This document shows, piece after piece, positions 34,701 to 43,209 of a DNA stretch of 64,000 nucleotides. The notes beneath the pieces were generated by a model. The model had not been told where the DNA came from, ran no database searches, and saw only the letters and a list, made by a program, of their open reading frames with translations. Source of the DNA: an uncultured Mucilaginibacter sp. (GTDB lineage: Bacteria; Bacteroidota; Bacteroidia; Sphingobacteriales; Sphingobacteriaceae); the NCBI GenBank assembly GCA_903864275.1, contig CAIPFE010000028.1:248001-312000 (forward strand), written 5' to 3'. The position numbers and the translations under genes are program-made. Positions within the stretch are counted from its first letter, which is position 1, and each line of letters starts with the position of its first letter.

Positions 34701-36008
34701 CTAATGCTTTTTCTTATTATTCATCTTAGCCTTCATGCCGGCGCTGAAATTCTTAGTTTTTAAATTGCCCGCTTTTTTCTCATGAAAAGCCTCGCCAGTC
34801 ACGGGAATAGCTGCATTTTTCTTCACAGGTAGCTTTTCGTCCGTATCAATATGTTTTTTGTCCTTTTCGATAACAAGCAGCTCGGGTAATTCGCCAACGG
34901 GTATTTTTTGACCAATAGCCTGCTCAATCTTTTTTACCAGGGTAAGTTCCAGGTCAGTAGTAAAAGTAAGGGCCAGCGTTTCTTCTTCGTTACCCGGTTT
35001 ATTGCTTACTATCCGTTCAATAAAGGACTCTTTATCTGCAGGTAATTCAAAATGTATAAGAAATGGAATATCCTTCAATTCCTTTGCTTCAATATTTTCA
35101 TCGGCGATAATCAAAACCCTGATTTGCTCCAACGCCCTAAACGCGTCAATTGCAGCCAAACTATTAAACTCAACCGACCACGAGCTAAGCAAAGCAACCG
35201 AACCCTTTAACCTGCTATGCAGGCTTTTATAAACTTTTTCGGCAGTTTGGCGGTTATTTACAAAAATCACTGTTTTGGTAAACAGTTCCTCATCCTGCAT
35301 AAACAAATTCAGCAGGTTTAATTTTGTTCCAAAATTCGGCACATGGTATAATACCTGTGGAAGTGTTTCAATCTTAAGTTCCCCCAATTCCTCTACCTCG
35401 ACGGTAGCCGGGTTTTTCATGAACGGGGCAATCATTTTGTTCAGTTTATCATGTATTACCGATGTAAAAACCAGGTGCTGGCATTTGGTGATACTGTTGG
35501 CCAATTCAGCAACAGGCAATTGAAGGCCCTGTTTAACTATTTGTTCGGCGTCATCAACAATAAACAGATCGATCTTATTCAGGTTTAGCCCAAGTTTTAA
35601 ATAGATGGCACGGGCCCTGTCAGGAGTTGCCACTACAATATCGGCGCCATCGGCCAGGGCGTTCATCTGGGCTTCGATGCCAGGGGCCGCATACAAACCT
35701 ACGAACAATACCGATTTGTTTTTATTCAGCAGCTCAAATTGGCTGATAACTTCCAATACTCTTTCTTTATCGGGAACAAGGATCAACACGAGTGGAACCC
35801 CCTCTGAAGTGTGCTTTAACCGGTTTAGTACCGCTAATACATAGGTGCTTGTTTTGCCGCAGCCATCAGGTCCGACGGCGATAACATCCTGCCCGCCAAT
35901 TATCCGCGACAAAGTTTTCATCTGAATTTCTTTAGGGGCCAAATAACCAGCTTCAGCTACCGACCGCAACAATTGTTTATTCAGCTTCAATTTTTCTGAC
36001 CACGTCAT
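34701..36008 (-). CDS. Degenerate DEAD-box helicase-like protein
   Basis: 435 residues with the overall DEAD-box layout but altered motifs. The Q motif (GYLAPKEIQMKTL) and Walker A (GPDGCGKT, 46-53) are present. Motif II reads DDAE (152-155) instead of DEAD, motif III is TSV instead of SAT, and the motif VI helix (ESFIERIVSN) lacks the arginine-finger HRxGRxGR. A Lys-rich tail (KAKMNNKKKH) follows. It may bind RNA without full ATP-driven unwinding; that is inference. It lies next to truA and probably shares its transcription direction. Confidence 0.8.
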   Translation of the reverse strand: MTWSEKLKLNKQLLRSVAEAGYLAPKEIQMKTLSRIIGGQDVIAVGPDGCGKTSTYVLAVLNRLKHTSEGVPLVLILVPDKERVLEVISQFELLNKNKSVLFVGLYAAPGIEAQMNALADGADIVVATPDRARAIYLKLGLNLNKIDLFIVDDAEQIVKQGLQLPVAELANSITKCQHLVFTSVIHDKLNKMIAPFMKNPATVEVEELGELKIETLPQVLYHVPNFGTKLNLLNLFMQDEELFTKTVIFVNNRQTAEKVYKSLHSRLKGSVALLSSWSVEFNSLAAIDAFRALEQIRVLIIADENIEAKELKDIPFLIHFELPADKESFIERIVSNKPGNEEETLALTFTTDLELTLVKKIEQAIGQKIPVGELPELLVIEKDKKHIDTDEKLPVKKNAAIPVTGEAFHEKKAGNLKTKNFSAGMKAKMNNKKKH

Positions 36009-36092
36009 CCGTTTATTTTTACATTCCCCAAAGGGAGCGCAAAATTACCCTTTTTACAGCGCAGTTCAGCTATAAGGTTTGATTCATTTTCC

Positions 36093-36902
36093 TTACACGC
36101 CATGCCAGTCAATATCCATGCTGTTCTGAAGGATAGATGTAAATAGCGACCGCGGGGGAATATCAAGGTACGGATAAGTAACTTTTGAAAGGTAAAGCCC
36201 CTGCGGGTATGCAGGAATAATAACTTTTGGCGTTTCTTTACTGATGAGGTGATGTTCAAATTCATCAATACTCATTTCCCCCCGGCCAATCTCCAGCAGC
36301 CTGCCTACGATGATCCTGATCATTTTGCTTAAAAAACGGTTGGCCGAGATATGGAAACGCAATTTATCGCCATTGATGTCTGTAAATAGCGCGGCCGATG
36401 AAACATAGCATAGCGTATGATCGATCCTGTCAGGACCTTTGCAAAGCCCCCGGTAGTCATTGTAAAGCGGGAGAAGGGCGATGGCGGCTTTCATTTTATC
36501 AAGATCGAGATTATGTTCGGGATATAGCGAACTGTAGTTGCCGAGGAACGGGTCTTTATAGGTATGGATAAAATAATCATACGCCCGTTGTATGGCGTCA
36601 AAACGGGCATGGGGTCGGCCGTTCATCGAGATAATGTCAAATATCGCGATATCATCCGGCAATATTTTATTAAGCCTGAAGAATAGGTCGAAATCCCATT
36701 CCTCATCAATATCCACATGAAAAAAGAACTGGCTGGCATGTACCCCGGCATCCGTGCGGCCGCAGCCAACAATGGCAACCGGTTTTTTAAGCACCCTGCC
36801 GATGGCGGTTTCCAAAACTTCCTGCACATTCAATATCCTTGGATGCTTTTGCCAGCCGCTGTATCTGGTTCCATGATAGGCTATGTGAAAGAAATATCGC
36901 AA
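36093..36902 (-). CDS. truA: tRNA pseudouridine synthase A
   Basis: 269 residues. The catalytic Asp is D51 in GCGRTDAGVHA, and the N-terminus MRYFFHIAYHGTRYSGWQ matches TruA exactly at the expected start. The start codon is TTG (36902-36900); no in-frame ATG lies nearby. TruA isomerises uridines 38-40 in the anticodon arm. The TTG start may lower translation. A copy of the ~82-bp element (36933-37012) lies in its upstream gap. Confidence 0.93.
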   Translation of the reverse strand: MRYFFHIAYHGTRYSGWQKHPRILNVQEVLETAIGRVLKKPVAIVGCGRTDAGVHASQFFFHVDIDEEWDFDLFFRLNKILPDDIAIFDIISMNGRPHARFDAIQRAYDYFIHTYKDPFLGNYSSLYPEHNLDLDKMKAAIALLPLYNDYRGLCKGPDRIDHTLCYVSSAALFTDINGDKLRFHISANRFLSKMIRIIVGRLLEIGRGEMSIDEFEHHLISKETPKVIIPAYPQGLYLSKVTYPYLDIPPRSLFTSILQNSMDIDWHGV

Positions 36903-36932
36903 TGGGTTTCGGGCTTATATATCAATTTGGCC

Positions 36933-37012
36933 AAACTTACCTTTTTAAATGGCGAAGCCTTCAATGAGGCCTTAAAAAAACAAATATTATCTGAATTAAA
37001 CTTCGTAAGTTT
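36933..37012 (+). repeat. ~82-bp inverted-terminus element, copy A
   Basis: 80 bp, ending AAACTTCGTAAGTTT; the left terminus is shortened to AAACTTACC. The plus-strand reading KLTFLNGEAFNEALKKQ continues to ELNFVSF and a stop. It lies downstream of the DUF1801 gene and upstream of truA. Confidence 0.78.
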
Positions 37013-37047
37013 CTGAGGGATCCGTAAATCTAAAATCGTAAATCACA

Positions 37048-37428
37048 TCACCCCTGCCTTTTCTTCTTTGCTTTTGCCTGATCCTGCTGCACCCTGAACC
37101 TTACAATTCTGCTGACCAGGTCGAGCGGCATTGGTTTGCCTATCGGGAATTGTATGGCGCCCTTTGAGCATTTATAAGCTGATAACTCTTCTTTGAAAAT
37201 TTCAATGGGTGATGAAGTGGGATAAAAACCAATATGCTCTGTATGAGCCGCGTAGTAAACCAATATTCCGTGCATTTTAAAGGCGGGCATATTGTAGCTG
37301 ATAACTTCGACCGCATCCGGTGCCGCCTGTTTGATGGTATTTCTAATCTGCGCCAGGATATTTTTTGTATCTGCGGATAAAGTGGAAAAATATTCATCCA
37401 CTGTTTTAAATTTTATGCCTGTTTCCAT
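37048..37428 (-). CDS. DUF1801 (YdhG-like) protein
   Basis: 126 residues. KFKTVDEYFSTLSADTKNILAQIRNTI starts the domain; PDAVEVISYNMPAFKMHGILVYYAAHTEHIGFYP and GAIQFPIGKPMPLDLVSRIVRFR follow, the pattern of DUF1801. Some members have been described as iron-chaperone-like (frataxin-related fold), but the function here is unknown. Confidence 0.87.
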   Translation of the reverse strand: METGIKFKTVDEYFSTLSADTKNILAQIRNTIKQAAPDAVEVISYNMPAFKMHGILVYYAAHTEHIGFYPTSSPIEIFKEELSAYKCSKGAIQFPIGKPMPLDLVSRIVRFRVQQDQAKAKKKRQG

Positions 37429-37604
37429 TTTTAGGGAGTTTATTTTAATTGCAGCCGGATATTTTATTTAATGACGTAAAAATACCTTAAGTTTTTTAAA
37501 GCGAAGATGTGAAATAATGACAAAATGTGGGGTAATTTGTGCCGGAATTGTTATTTTGGGATAACATAAAGCCCGATTGATAGGATTACAATAAAAATTC
37601 AAGC

Positions 37605-38234
37605 ATGGCAAGTTTTAGCGATGATACCATCAGCACTGCACGTTTAATATCGTTTAGCGATGGTGTATTTGCCATCGCTGTTACGTTGCTGGTGTTTAAC
37701 CTGAAAGTACCGCAAATCCCTGCGGCCGATGTGCACGTATTGTTGCCCGGAATGATAACCGCCATGCTGCCCCATTTTACCACCTACGTGGTAACGTTTC
37801 TGATCGTTGCCGTGTACTGGACCTTCCATCACCGGATGCTGAACCTAGTAACACGGGCGGATACCCCCTTTTTATGGATGAATATTTGTTACCTGCTAAT
37901 GATCTCATTTATCCCCTTTCCATCCATGTTATTTGGGACCTATCCAAATGAAACATTCGGATTTATCTTTTACATCTGCAGCATGATATTGGTAGGTATT
38001 TTGTCAATGCTCATGCTAGGGTATGCCTCCTATAAATACCGCCTGATAAATAAAGAGCTCCCCATTGCAATAGTAAAATACCTATTTTTCCGTCAGTTTA
38101 CTACTATTTTGGTTCTTTTGCTGGCCATTCCATTGGCCCTTTACCGGTTACAATGGGCGCTGTATTACCTGTTTATTCTTTTCCCCATCCATGGGCTTAC
38201 ACGGAGTTATTTTAAAAAGCAAGCTGCGGGCTGA
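37605..38234 (+). CDS. TMEM175-family potassium channel-like membrane protein
   Basis: 209 residues. The family fingerprint R-x3-FSDG (R13, F17-S-D-G20) opens helix 1, followed by VFAIAVTLLVFNL. About six hydrophobic helices are seen in total, the number expected for a single-repeat bacterial TMEM175, which assembles as a tetramer and conducts K+. A second-half cluster PVFFRQFTTILVLLLAIPLALYR-type helices complete the fold. Selectivity cannot be judged from sequence alone. Confidence 0.85.
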   Translation: MASFSDDTISTARLISFSDGVFAIAVTLLVFNLKVPQIPAADVHVLLPGMITAMLPHFTTYVVTFLIVAVYWTFHHRMLNLVTRADTPFLWMNICYLLMISFIPFPSMLFGTYPNETFGFIFYICSMILVGILSMLMLGYASYKYRLINKELPIAIVKYLFFRQFTTILVLLLAIPLALYRLQWALYYLFILFPIHGLTRSYFKKQAAG

Positions 38235-38308
38235 GCTGCTCATCCCAATTAAAATACAGAAATAGATATTTCAAATAAGCTGTTGGCTATTAGATTTACT
38301 TAAATGCC

Positions 38309-38340
38309 AAACGCGGTACCCTATCCGGGATCCCGCGTTT
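38309..38340. terminator. Hairpin at the TMEM175/VOC junction
   Basis: AAACGCGG pairs with CCGCGTTT, with an inner CCC/GGG, in the convergent gap between the TMEM175 and VOC genes. No long T-run follows. Confidence 0.55.
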
Positions 38341-38363
38341 GACTTTAAGCAATCTGTTATCAA

Positions 38364-38744
38364 TTAGATATTAGAGTGCAAACCCATCCGGTTTCCTTCT
38401 GAATCGATAAAATGCGCAATGAAACCGAATTCCCCGTTGGCCCCGTTTTTTGTCTTTGGAAGAAGGATTTTCCCTCCCGCCCCTTCAACCTTTGAAAGCG
38501 GAAGGCTCAGGTCATCGCCACGGTCCATGTAAACAATTGCACCTTTGTCTGTAGGTTCGTATCCGTCGCCTTCAACAATTGCCCCGCCAGCTCCCTGCCC
38601 TTCCATATTAAGCGGAAAGATGGCATATTTACCCCTTGGTATAGGCACTAAATTCATTGTTACATCAAAAATAGTTTCATAAAAATTTTTTGCCCTCTCG
38701 AAATTTTTTGCCGGAATTTCAACCCAGTACATTGTGTTTCTCAT
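38364..38744 (-). CDS. VOC-superfamily (glyoxalase-fold) protein
   Basis: 126 residues with one VOC repeat pair: WVEIPAKNFERAKNFYETIFDVTMNL, central AIFPLN and GGAIVEGDGYEPTDKG, and GEFGFIAHFIDSEGNRMGLHS at the end. Metal ligand positions are compatible with a VOC enzyme, but the reaction is unknown. It follows the ECF42-type sigma gene in the same direction (109 bases apart), so it may belong to that regulatory unit. Confidence 0.88.
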   Translation of the reverse strand: MRNTMYWVEIPAKNFERAKNFYETIFDVTMNLVPIPRGKYAIFPLNMEGQGAGGAIVEGDGYEPTDKGAIVYMDRGDDLSLPLSKVEGAGGKILLPKTKNGANGEFGFIAHFIDSEGNRMGLHSNI

Positions 38745-38853
38745 GATCTTTAATTTTTATCGCCTGCCTGTCGGCCGGCGGGTGAATAATTATTTGTTTA
38801 TACCCCAATAGGAACTGAGAAACTTGAAATTGGACAAACAGGATAAAATATAT

Positions 38854-40095
38854 TTATTTTGATAGCAGGCTGTCGATTTTAGCCTGGAGGATTTGCTTTT
38901 CAGTATCAGTTTGGGCCAGGGCATGGGCCCTCCTAAAATTAAATACTGCCTTGTTGGCGTCAAGGTCTTTGTAAAGCTCTCCAAGCAGGATAAAATAAAA
39001 ATGGCTGTTCTCCAGTTTTAGCTTTTCTGCTTCTATCAAGGCAGCTTGGCGCCCATTAGCCTTGTATAAGGCAAAAGTGCGGTTAAGGGCAACGCCTGGT
39101 GAATAGTTAACCAATAACAGCTGGTTGTATAAGTGTAAAATATCATTCCATTTTTCGTTTGTATCTTCTTTCACGCAATGCCAGCCGGCAATTTTTGCTT
39201 CTATGTGATAGGAACTTACTTCGTCACCTTGCGCTGAAAGGTTTAAGAAAAAATAGCCCTTTTTTATTAGCGGTAAATCCCATAATTCCTGGTTTTGTTG
39301 TTCAAACAACACGACCGGATCTGCATTAGTCTGCCTGGCTCCAAACCGGGAAGCGTGAAAGCACATCAGCGCCAGTAAGGCATTTGTTTTAGGGCGGTTT
39401 GTCTTTTCGTATTCAGTAAGCATAGTGCCTAGGCGCAGCGCGTCTGTGCACAAATCTTTTCGCAGGATCTGATTTTGTGTTTTGGAGTAATAGCCCTCGT
39501 TAAACAACAAGTAGATAATGTGCAGGACATTGTCGAGCCTCTTGTCGACCTCGTTTTCCGGCGGCAGCTCCATTTTTACTTTTTCTGCCCGTAATTTCTC
39601 CTTAGCCCTGAACAACCTTTTATTGATAGTTTCTTTGTTTGATAAAAAAGCTTCAACAATTTCGTCGATACCAAAGCCGCAAAGGATACGCAAGGCTAGC
39701 CCGATCTGTGCTTCGCTTGCAATTGCAGGGTTACAAATGGCGAAAAGCATTTGCAACTGGCTGTCTTTGATGTTTTGTTGGGAAAAATCTAATTCTGAGA
39801 TCTCAGAACTCTTTTCCTGGTTTGAGGTTAGCTCCGGAATTATTTTATCTTCCAGTATCTTATTTCTTCTAAAATGATATAAAGTTTTTCGTTTGGCTGC
39901 TTTGTAAAGCCAGGCGGTCGGATTGGGGGGCATGCCTTTTACGGCCCAAGCCTCCAGTGCCAATAAAAATGTCTCACTTACAATATCTTCCGCGATCTCA
40001 ATATGGTGCAACCCAAATTGCCTGCTAATAACAGCAACCATTTTAGAAAACTCTTTTTGGAATAAAGCTTTTAAAGCATCTCTTTCCTGTTCCAT
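38854..40095 (-). CDS. ECF42-type sigma factor with C-terminal TPR-like domain
   Basis: 413 residues. The N-terminal ~180 residues have ECF sigma region 2 (IAEDIVSETFLLALEAWAVKG) and region 4 (LRILCGFGIDEIVEAFLSNKETINKRLFRAKEKLR). The C-terminal ~230 residues are helical with TPR-like repeats. This architecture, together with a YCII/DGPF gene directly upstream in the same operon, defines group ECF42, in which the C-terminal extension is thought to regulate activity. It has no classical anti-sigma factor. The DGPF gene starts 9 bases before it. Confidence 0.9.
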   Translation of the reverse strand: MEQERDALKALFQKEFSKMVAVISRQFGLHHIEIAEDIVSETFLLALEAWAVKGMPPNPTAWLYKAAKRKTLYHFRRNKILEDKIIPELTSNQEKSSEISELDFSQQNIKDSQLQMLFAICNPAIASEAQIGLALRILCGFGIDEIVEAFLSNKETINKRLFRAKEKLRAEKVKMELPPENEVDKRLDNVLHIIYLLFNEGYYSKTQNQILRKDLCTDALRLGTMLTEYEKTNRPKTNALLALMCFHASRFGARQTNADPVVLFEQQNQELWDLPLIKKGYFFLNLSAQGDEVSSYHIEAKIAGWHCVKEDTNEKWNDILHLYNQLLLVNYSPGVALNRTFALYKANGRQAALIEAEKLKLENSHFYFILLGELYKDLDANKAVFNFRRAHALAQTDTEKQILQAKIDSLLSK

Positions 40096-40104
40096 TTTAA
40101 ATTT

Positions 40105-40488
40105 TCATAAGGCGCTCTTACCCGAAAGCAGATTATATTCCCGCTGTTCGTTCATAAAAAAGGGCCTGATCTCAACGGTACCATTGATATCCAATATCGG
40201 GCAGCCATGCGCTAAAGTAATGGCGTCTTCTAAATTTTCAGCTTTAACAACTATGAACCCATTTAGCCGCTCTCTTATTTCAACGAAGGGCCCGTCGGTA
40301 ATAACACCGCCTGCTTTAAGCACTTTGCCCTGTGAATTAAGACGGATGCCCATATTGTTTAGTTTTCCCTGGGCCGCCACGCCGCCAAACCAATCGTCCC
40401 ATTTTTTAAAGATCGCTTTCATTTCAGTTGCCGAAACCTGGCTATCATCAGAGTCAGGTTGCCGGAATAATAATACGAAGTCTTCCAT
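40105..40488 (-). CDS. YCII-related DGPF-domain protein
   Basis: 127 residues. The motif DGPF (TDGPFVEIRERLNGFIV) is near residues ~60, with AEGCPIL/HGCPILDINGTVEIRPF near the C-terminus. DGPF proteins are regularly encoded beside ECF42 sigma factors and are probably their targets or partners. The 9-base gap to the sigma gene supports co-expression. Confidence 0.9.
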   Translation of the reverse strand: MEDFVLLFRQPDSDDSQVSATEMKAIFKKWDDWFGGVAAQGKLNNMGIRLNSQGKVLKAGGVITDGPFVEIRERLNGFIVVKAENLEDAITLAHGCPILDINGTVEIRPFFMNEQREYNLLSGKSAL

Positions 40489-41015
40489 TTTGTTAATTTT
40501 TAATGAATATATGAATTACGTTCCATAAGAACCGACACCGGTAAAATTGGACATCTTTGGAAAATTTTTTTTATTGCTCCCGAAATGACCCTGTTCAGCA
40601 CAAACCACCGGGGAGCCCCAAAAAAGCAATTTTTTCAATTTATTTGCAAACCTCTTATTTAACTAAAAGTTAAATAGTTAAACCTGTTTTCATTTATAAC
40701 ATGGTTGCCAGATGGGTTGTTTATGAAATTGGTGGGCAATATTCATCAGATAAAAGCGTCTTAGTTGTGTAAAAAGTGGCTAATGGAATTTATTTTAATC
40801 TGTTTGAACAGGGTAATAAAACACCATTTAAATATTAACTGTAAGTTACAAAAAAGGCATTTTTATTGATAAATTAAATGGCAGATCAGCCATCGGTTCC
40901 AGGGGAACTATTTTATTTAAGCCGGTTAGGCCCGGCGTTGAATGCATATAAGCTTTTTTTATGTGCCCTAAATACGCAGTACTATAAATTTTATATAAAC
41001 TCTAAAAATCAGATT
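40489..41015. other. 527-bp gap with one dyad, no gene
   Basis: The gap separates the divergent DGPF-ECF42 unit and the YciE-like gene. I see no tRNA or small gene. The only feature is the dyad ATTTAACT-AAA-AGTTAAAT at 40658-40676. An open frame from 40878 upstream of the YciE gene start has no support. Confidence 0.65.
40658..40676. promoter_or_regulatory. Operator-like dyad ATTTAACT-AAA-AGTTAAAT
   Basis: Perfect 8-bp half sites with a 3-base spacer in the divergent gap; a partial third AGTTAAA follows at 40678. It could be a repressor site or an RNA hairpin; no evidence distinguishes these. Confidence 0.35.
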
Positions 41016-41528
41016 ATGGAAACACAAACAATGAAAGCAACAAATTTAAAACTCAAGGAGTTTTTTGTTGACCAGTTAAAGGATATCTATTGGGCTGAAA
41101 AGAAACTGGCAAAAACATTGCCTAAATTGCAGGATGCAGCAACAACACCTGAATTGAAGGACGCCTTTGGCCAGCACCGCCACCAGGCACAAACACATGT
41201 TGAGCGGCTGGAGCAGGTATTTGGCATGGTTAACGAAAAAGTCGACTCGACTAAATGCTCAGCAATAGCCGACATTGTTGACGAGGGCCAGGATATTATT
41301 GAAGAAACAAACAAAGGCACCGCGCAACGGGATACAGGCCTTATTTTTGCCGGTCAGAAGGCCGGGCACTATAAAATTGCCACCTATAATGGGTTGGTTA
41401 ACCTGGCTAAAAACATCGGCTTTAATAATGCGGCAGACGTTTTAAGGAAGACGCTTGCCGAGGATAGAGAAGCAGATTCCGTACTGACGAGGATCGCCGA
41501 AAACAATGTAAATTACCAGTTAAATTAG
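41016..41528 (+). CDS. YciE/YciF-like (DUF892) ferritin-type protein
   Basis: 170 residues from the ATG at 41016; the frame is open from 40878, but the longer N-terminus is hydrophobic, low quality and unlike the family. The body LKEFFVDQLKDIYWAEKKLAK...HRHQAQTHVERLEQVF...AGQKAGHYKIATYNGLVNLA is the DUF892 four-helix bundle with carboxylate/His metal ligands. Members are general-stress proteins that may bind di-iron. A strong terminator follows. Confidence 0.88.
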   Translation: METQTMKATNLKLKEFFVDQLKDIYWAEKKLAKTLPKLQDAATTPELKDAFGQHRHQAQTHVERLEQVFGMVNEKVDSTKCSAIADIVDEGQDIIEETNKGTAQRDTGLIFAGQKAGHYKIATYNGLVNLAKNIGFNNAADVLRKTLAEDREADSVLTRIAENNVNYQLN

Positions 41529-41566
41529 AATATTAAGTCACATTAGTTTATTCTAGTTTAATCTGC

Positions 41567-41600
41567 AAAGCCAGTATTCTTTAATGGATACTGGCTTTTT
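41567..41600 (+). terminator. Rho-independent terminator after the YciE-like gene
   Basis: AAAGCCAGTAT pairs perfectly with ATACTGGCTTT (11 bp) around a 10-base loop, followed by TT. Confidence 0.8.
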
Positions 41601-41655
41601 CTTTGTTGCACATGTGGTCGGCGTTAGAAAATTATTATTTAACCTTCCCGTTGCG

Positions 41656-42891
41656 CTAAAGCTTTTTAACCACGAAAAGGTACTGGGGTTTATTGTTAAG
41701 TTGAGACAGAACGATAGACATTGAATACTTCGAATTGGCATATTTAGTCACTCCCTCTGCTTTTGTCACCAATTCACGGGGAGTGTACTTGTATTTATTT
41801 AGCGAGGCCTTAATAGCTTCATAATTATAAGCGGATGAAGTTGAGAAAGTGGCTTGATTTTCATTAACATATTTTATTACATAGGCAGCAATATCATTAT
41901 TGATAAAATTGTATTTGTTTGTCAGGTAGTCGGATTCACCGTCAACCCGGAATTGTTTCGATGTTAGAAGGGCCTTTGCAGCTTTTGCGCTATAAGCGCT
42001 AAGCTGCTGCAACTGTGGTAATGTTAACAAGCCTGCCGCTGCACGCGGAATTGGCGTTATATTTTCTTTGGCCTTTTCAGGAACTACCACTGAATTATGG
42101 GTTGCCGCTATGTTTTCTTTTGCCTTGTCCGGAGCTGCTCCCGGATGAGGGGCTGGCGCTATATTGTCTTTTGCCTTCCCCGGGACGGCCGTCGAACGAG
42201 GGGTTAACGCTATATTATCTTTGGTCTTTCCCGGTAAGCCCGCTGAATTAGGGGCAGGTGCTTTATTGTTTTTGGCCTTTTGAGGAGCTGCCACCGAACG
42301 AGGCGTTGGCGCTATTTTATCTTTGGGCTTTTCCAAGGCAACCCCTGAATTCGGGATTGGCGCTACATTGTCTTTGGGCCTTGGCGCTATATTATCTTTG
42401 GCCTTTTCCGGGACTGGCCGGTTAACAATTTGATGCCCGTCGTTAGCTTTTGAACCTGTTACCGTTACTTTAACTAAAAACCCGCCCCTGTTACGAAACG
42501 GATCATTATCGTTTACCATTAGTTTCAGGTACCCTGCCTGGTCAGCCGTTAACGGATTATCGGGGTCTGCCATAACCCAATCATCATTACCTACTTTATA
42601 CAGTAAGGCGCCATAAGGAAAAACAGGGTCCATGCAACGATCAGGAAAGCCTTCCATACCGTCCGGCCCTGCCGAACCGGTAATTCCGTGGAAAACCATT
42701 TTTCCTGATGCTGTAACCTGTACTACATCACCAATCTTTATTTTCACGTAAGTTTTTTTGAGACGTGTGCTTACACTAAATGTGTAGCGGCTTTTTACGA
42801 AACTGTTTTGAGCGTTGCAGGTAATTGAATAGACAGAGAGTAATAAAATTGCAAGAATATATTTCCGTACCTTATTTTGTGCCCTGTTCAT
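41656..42891 (-). CDS. Exported LecA-like lectin domain protein with 17-residue repeats
   Basis: 411 residues; signal peptide cleavage near residue 27 (TCNA-Q). Residues ~38-145 (IGDVVQVTASGKM..., FPYGALLYKVGND, AGYLKLMVNDND, NRGGFLVKVTV) resemble the LecA (PA-IL) galactose-binding fold, including the aspartate-rich calcium/sugar region. Residues ~160-285 consist of about seven 17-residue units of the form KDNIAPxPxSxxxPxKA, with NS and RS alternating in successive units. The C-terminal ~120 residues are helical, of unknown fold. The repeat is also visible at DNA level (51-bp period, 42040-42420). A surface or extracellular role is likely; the lectin call is a fold-level inference. Confidence 0.75.
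   Translation of the reverse strand: MNRAQNKVRKYILAILLLSVYSITCNAQNSFVKSRYTFSVSTRLKKTYVKIKIGDVVQVTASGKMVFHGITGSAGPDGMEGFPDRCMDPVFPYGALLYKVGNDDWVMADPDNPLTADQAGYLKLMVNDNDPFRNRGGFLVKVTVTGSKANDGHQIVNRPVPEKAKDNIAPRPKDNVAPIPNSGVALEKPKDKIAPTPRSVAAPQKAKNNKAPAPNSAGLPGKTKDNIALTPRSTAVPGKAKDNIAPAPHPGAAPDKAKENIAATHNSVVVPEKAKENITPIPRAAAGLLTLPQLQQLSAYSAKAAKALLTSKQFRVDGESDYLTNKYNFINNDIAAYVIKYVNENQATFSTSSAYNYEAIKASLNKYKYTPRELVTKAEGVTKYANSKYSMSIVLSQLNNKPQYLFVVKKL
42040..42420 (-). repeat. 51-bp coding tandem repeats inside the lectin gene
   Basis: About seven units, each beginning with the codons for K-D/E-N-I-A. Successive units alternate between PNS and PRS, so a 102-bp higher-order unit is possible. Copy number may vary between strains. 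Confidence 0.75.
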
Positions 42892-43209
42892 ATTATAGCT
42901 TAAGTATTTGAATATCTAAATATATAAATATACTTAAATAATTCACATAGAATTTAAAGCAAATCAGTTGATTTCCTCGCTTTGGAAACGAGTGAGAAAT
43001 TCTCGGGGACTTGGTATTTAATTTACACCGGTAAAAAAGCAACTGAAATTTGCAGTCCGAAGTTCAGCTATACCCGGCTAGCATTTATTGGTTAGTGAAA
43101 GTGCCTGGTTGAAGGGAGCTACTTTCCGACAAATAATTACGCCTCCGCAATTGGTCTCAAAAGAGCTCCTGCGAAGGCGTAAGTAACAAATAATGCGGTA
43201 AACAACGAC
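42892..43209. other. 318-bp gap with one hairpin
   Basis: No gene. It lies downstream of adh and upstream of the lectin gene, both on the minus strand. The hairpin at 43137-43182 is the only clear structure; the rest is AT-rich. Confidence 0.6.
43137..43182. terminator. Hairpin downstream of adh
   Basis: TTACGCCTCCGCA and TGCGAAGGCGTAA pair over 13 positions with one mismatch, enclosing a 20-base loop. It sits 28 bases past the adh stop. No long T-run follows on the minus strand, so termination is only likely. Confidence 0.5.

Noticed and set aside
40878..41015. N-terminal extension of the YciE-like gene
   Set aside because: The extra residues are unlike the family and the internal ATG at 41016 fits the DUF892 N-terminus.
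42040..42420. CRISPR-like 51-bp periodicity
   Set aside because: It is coding sequence of a proline-rich repeat protein with degenerate units and no spacers.
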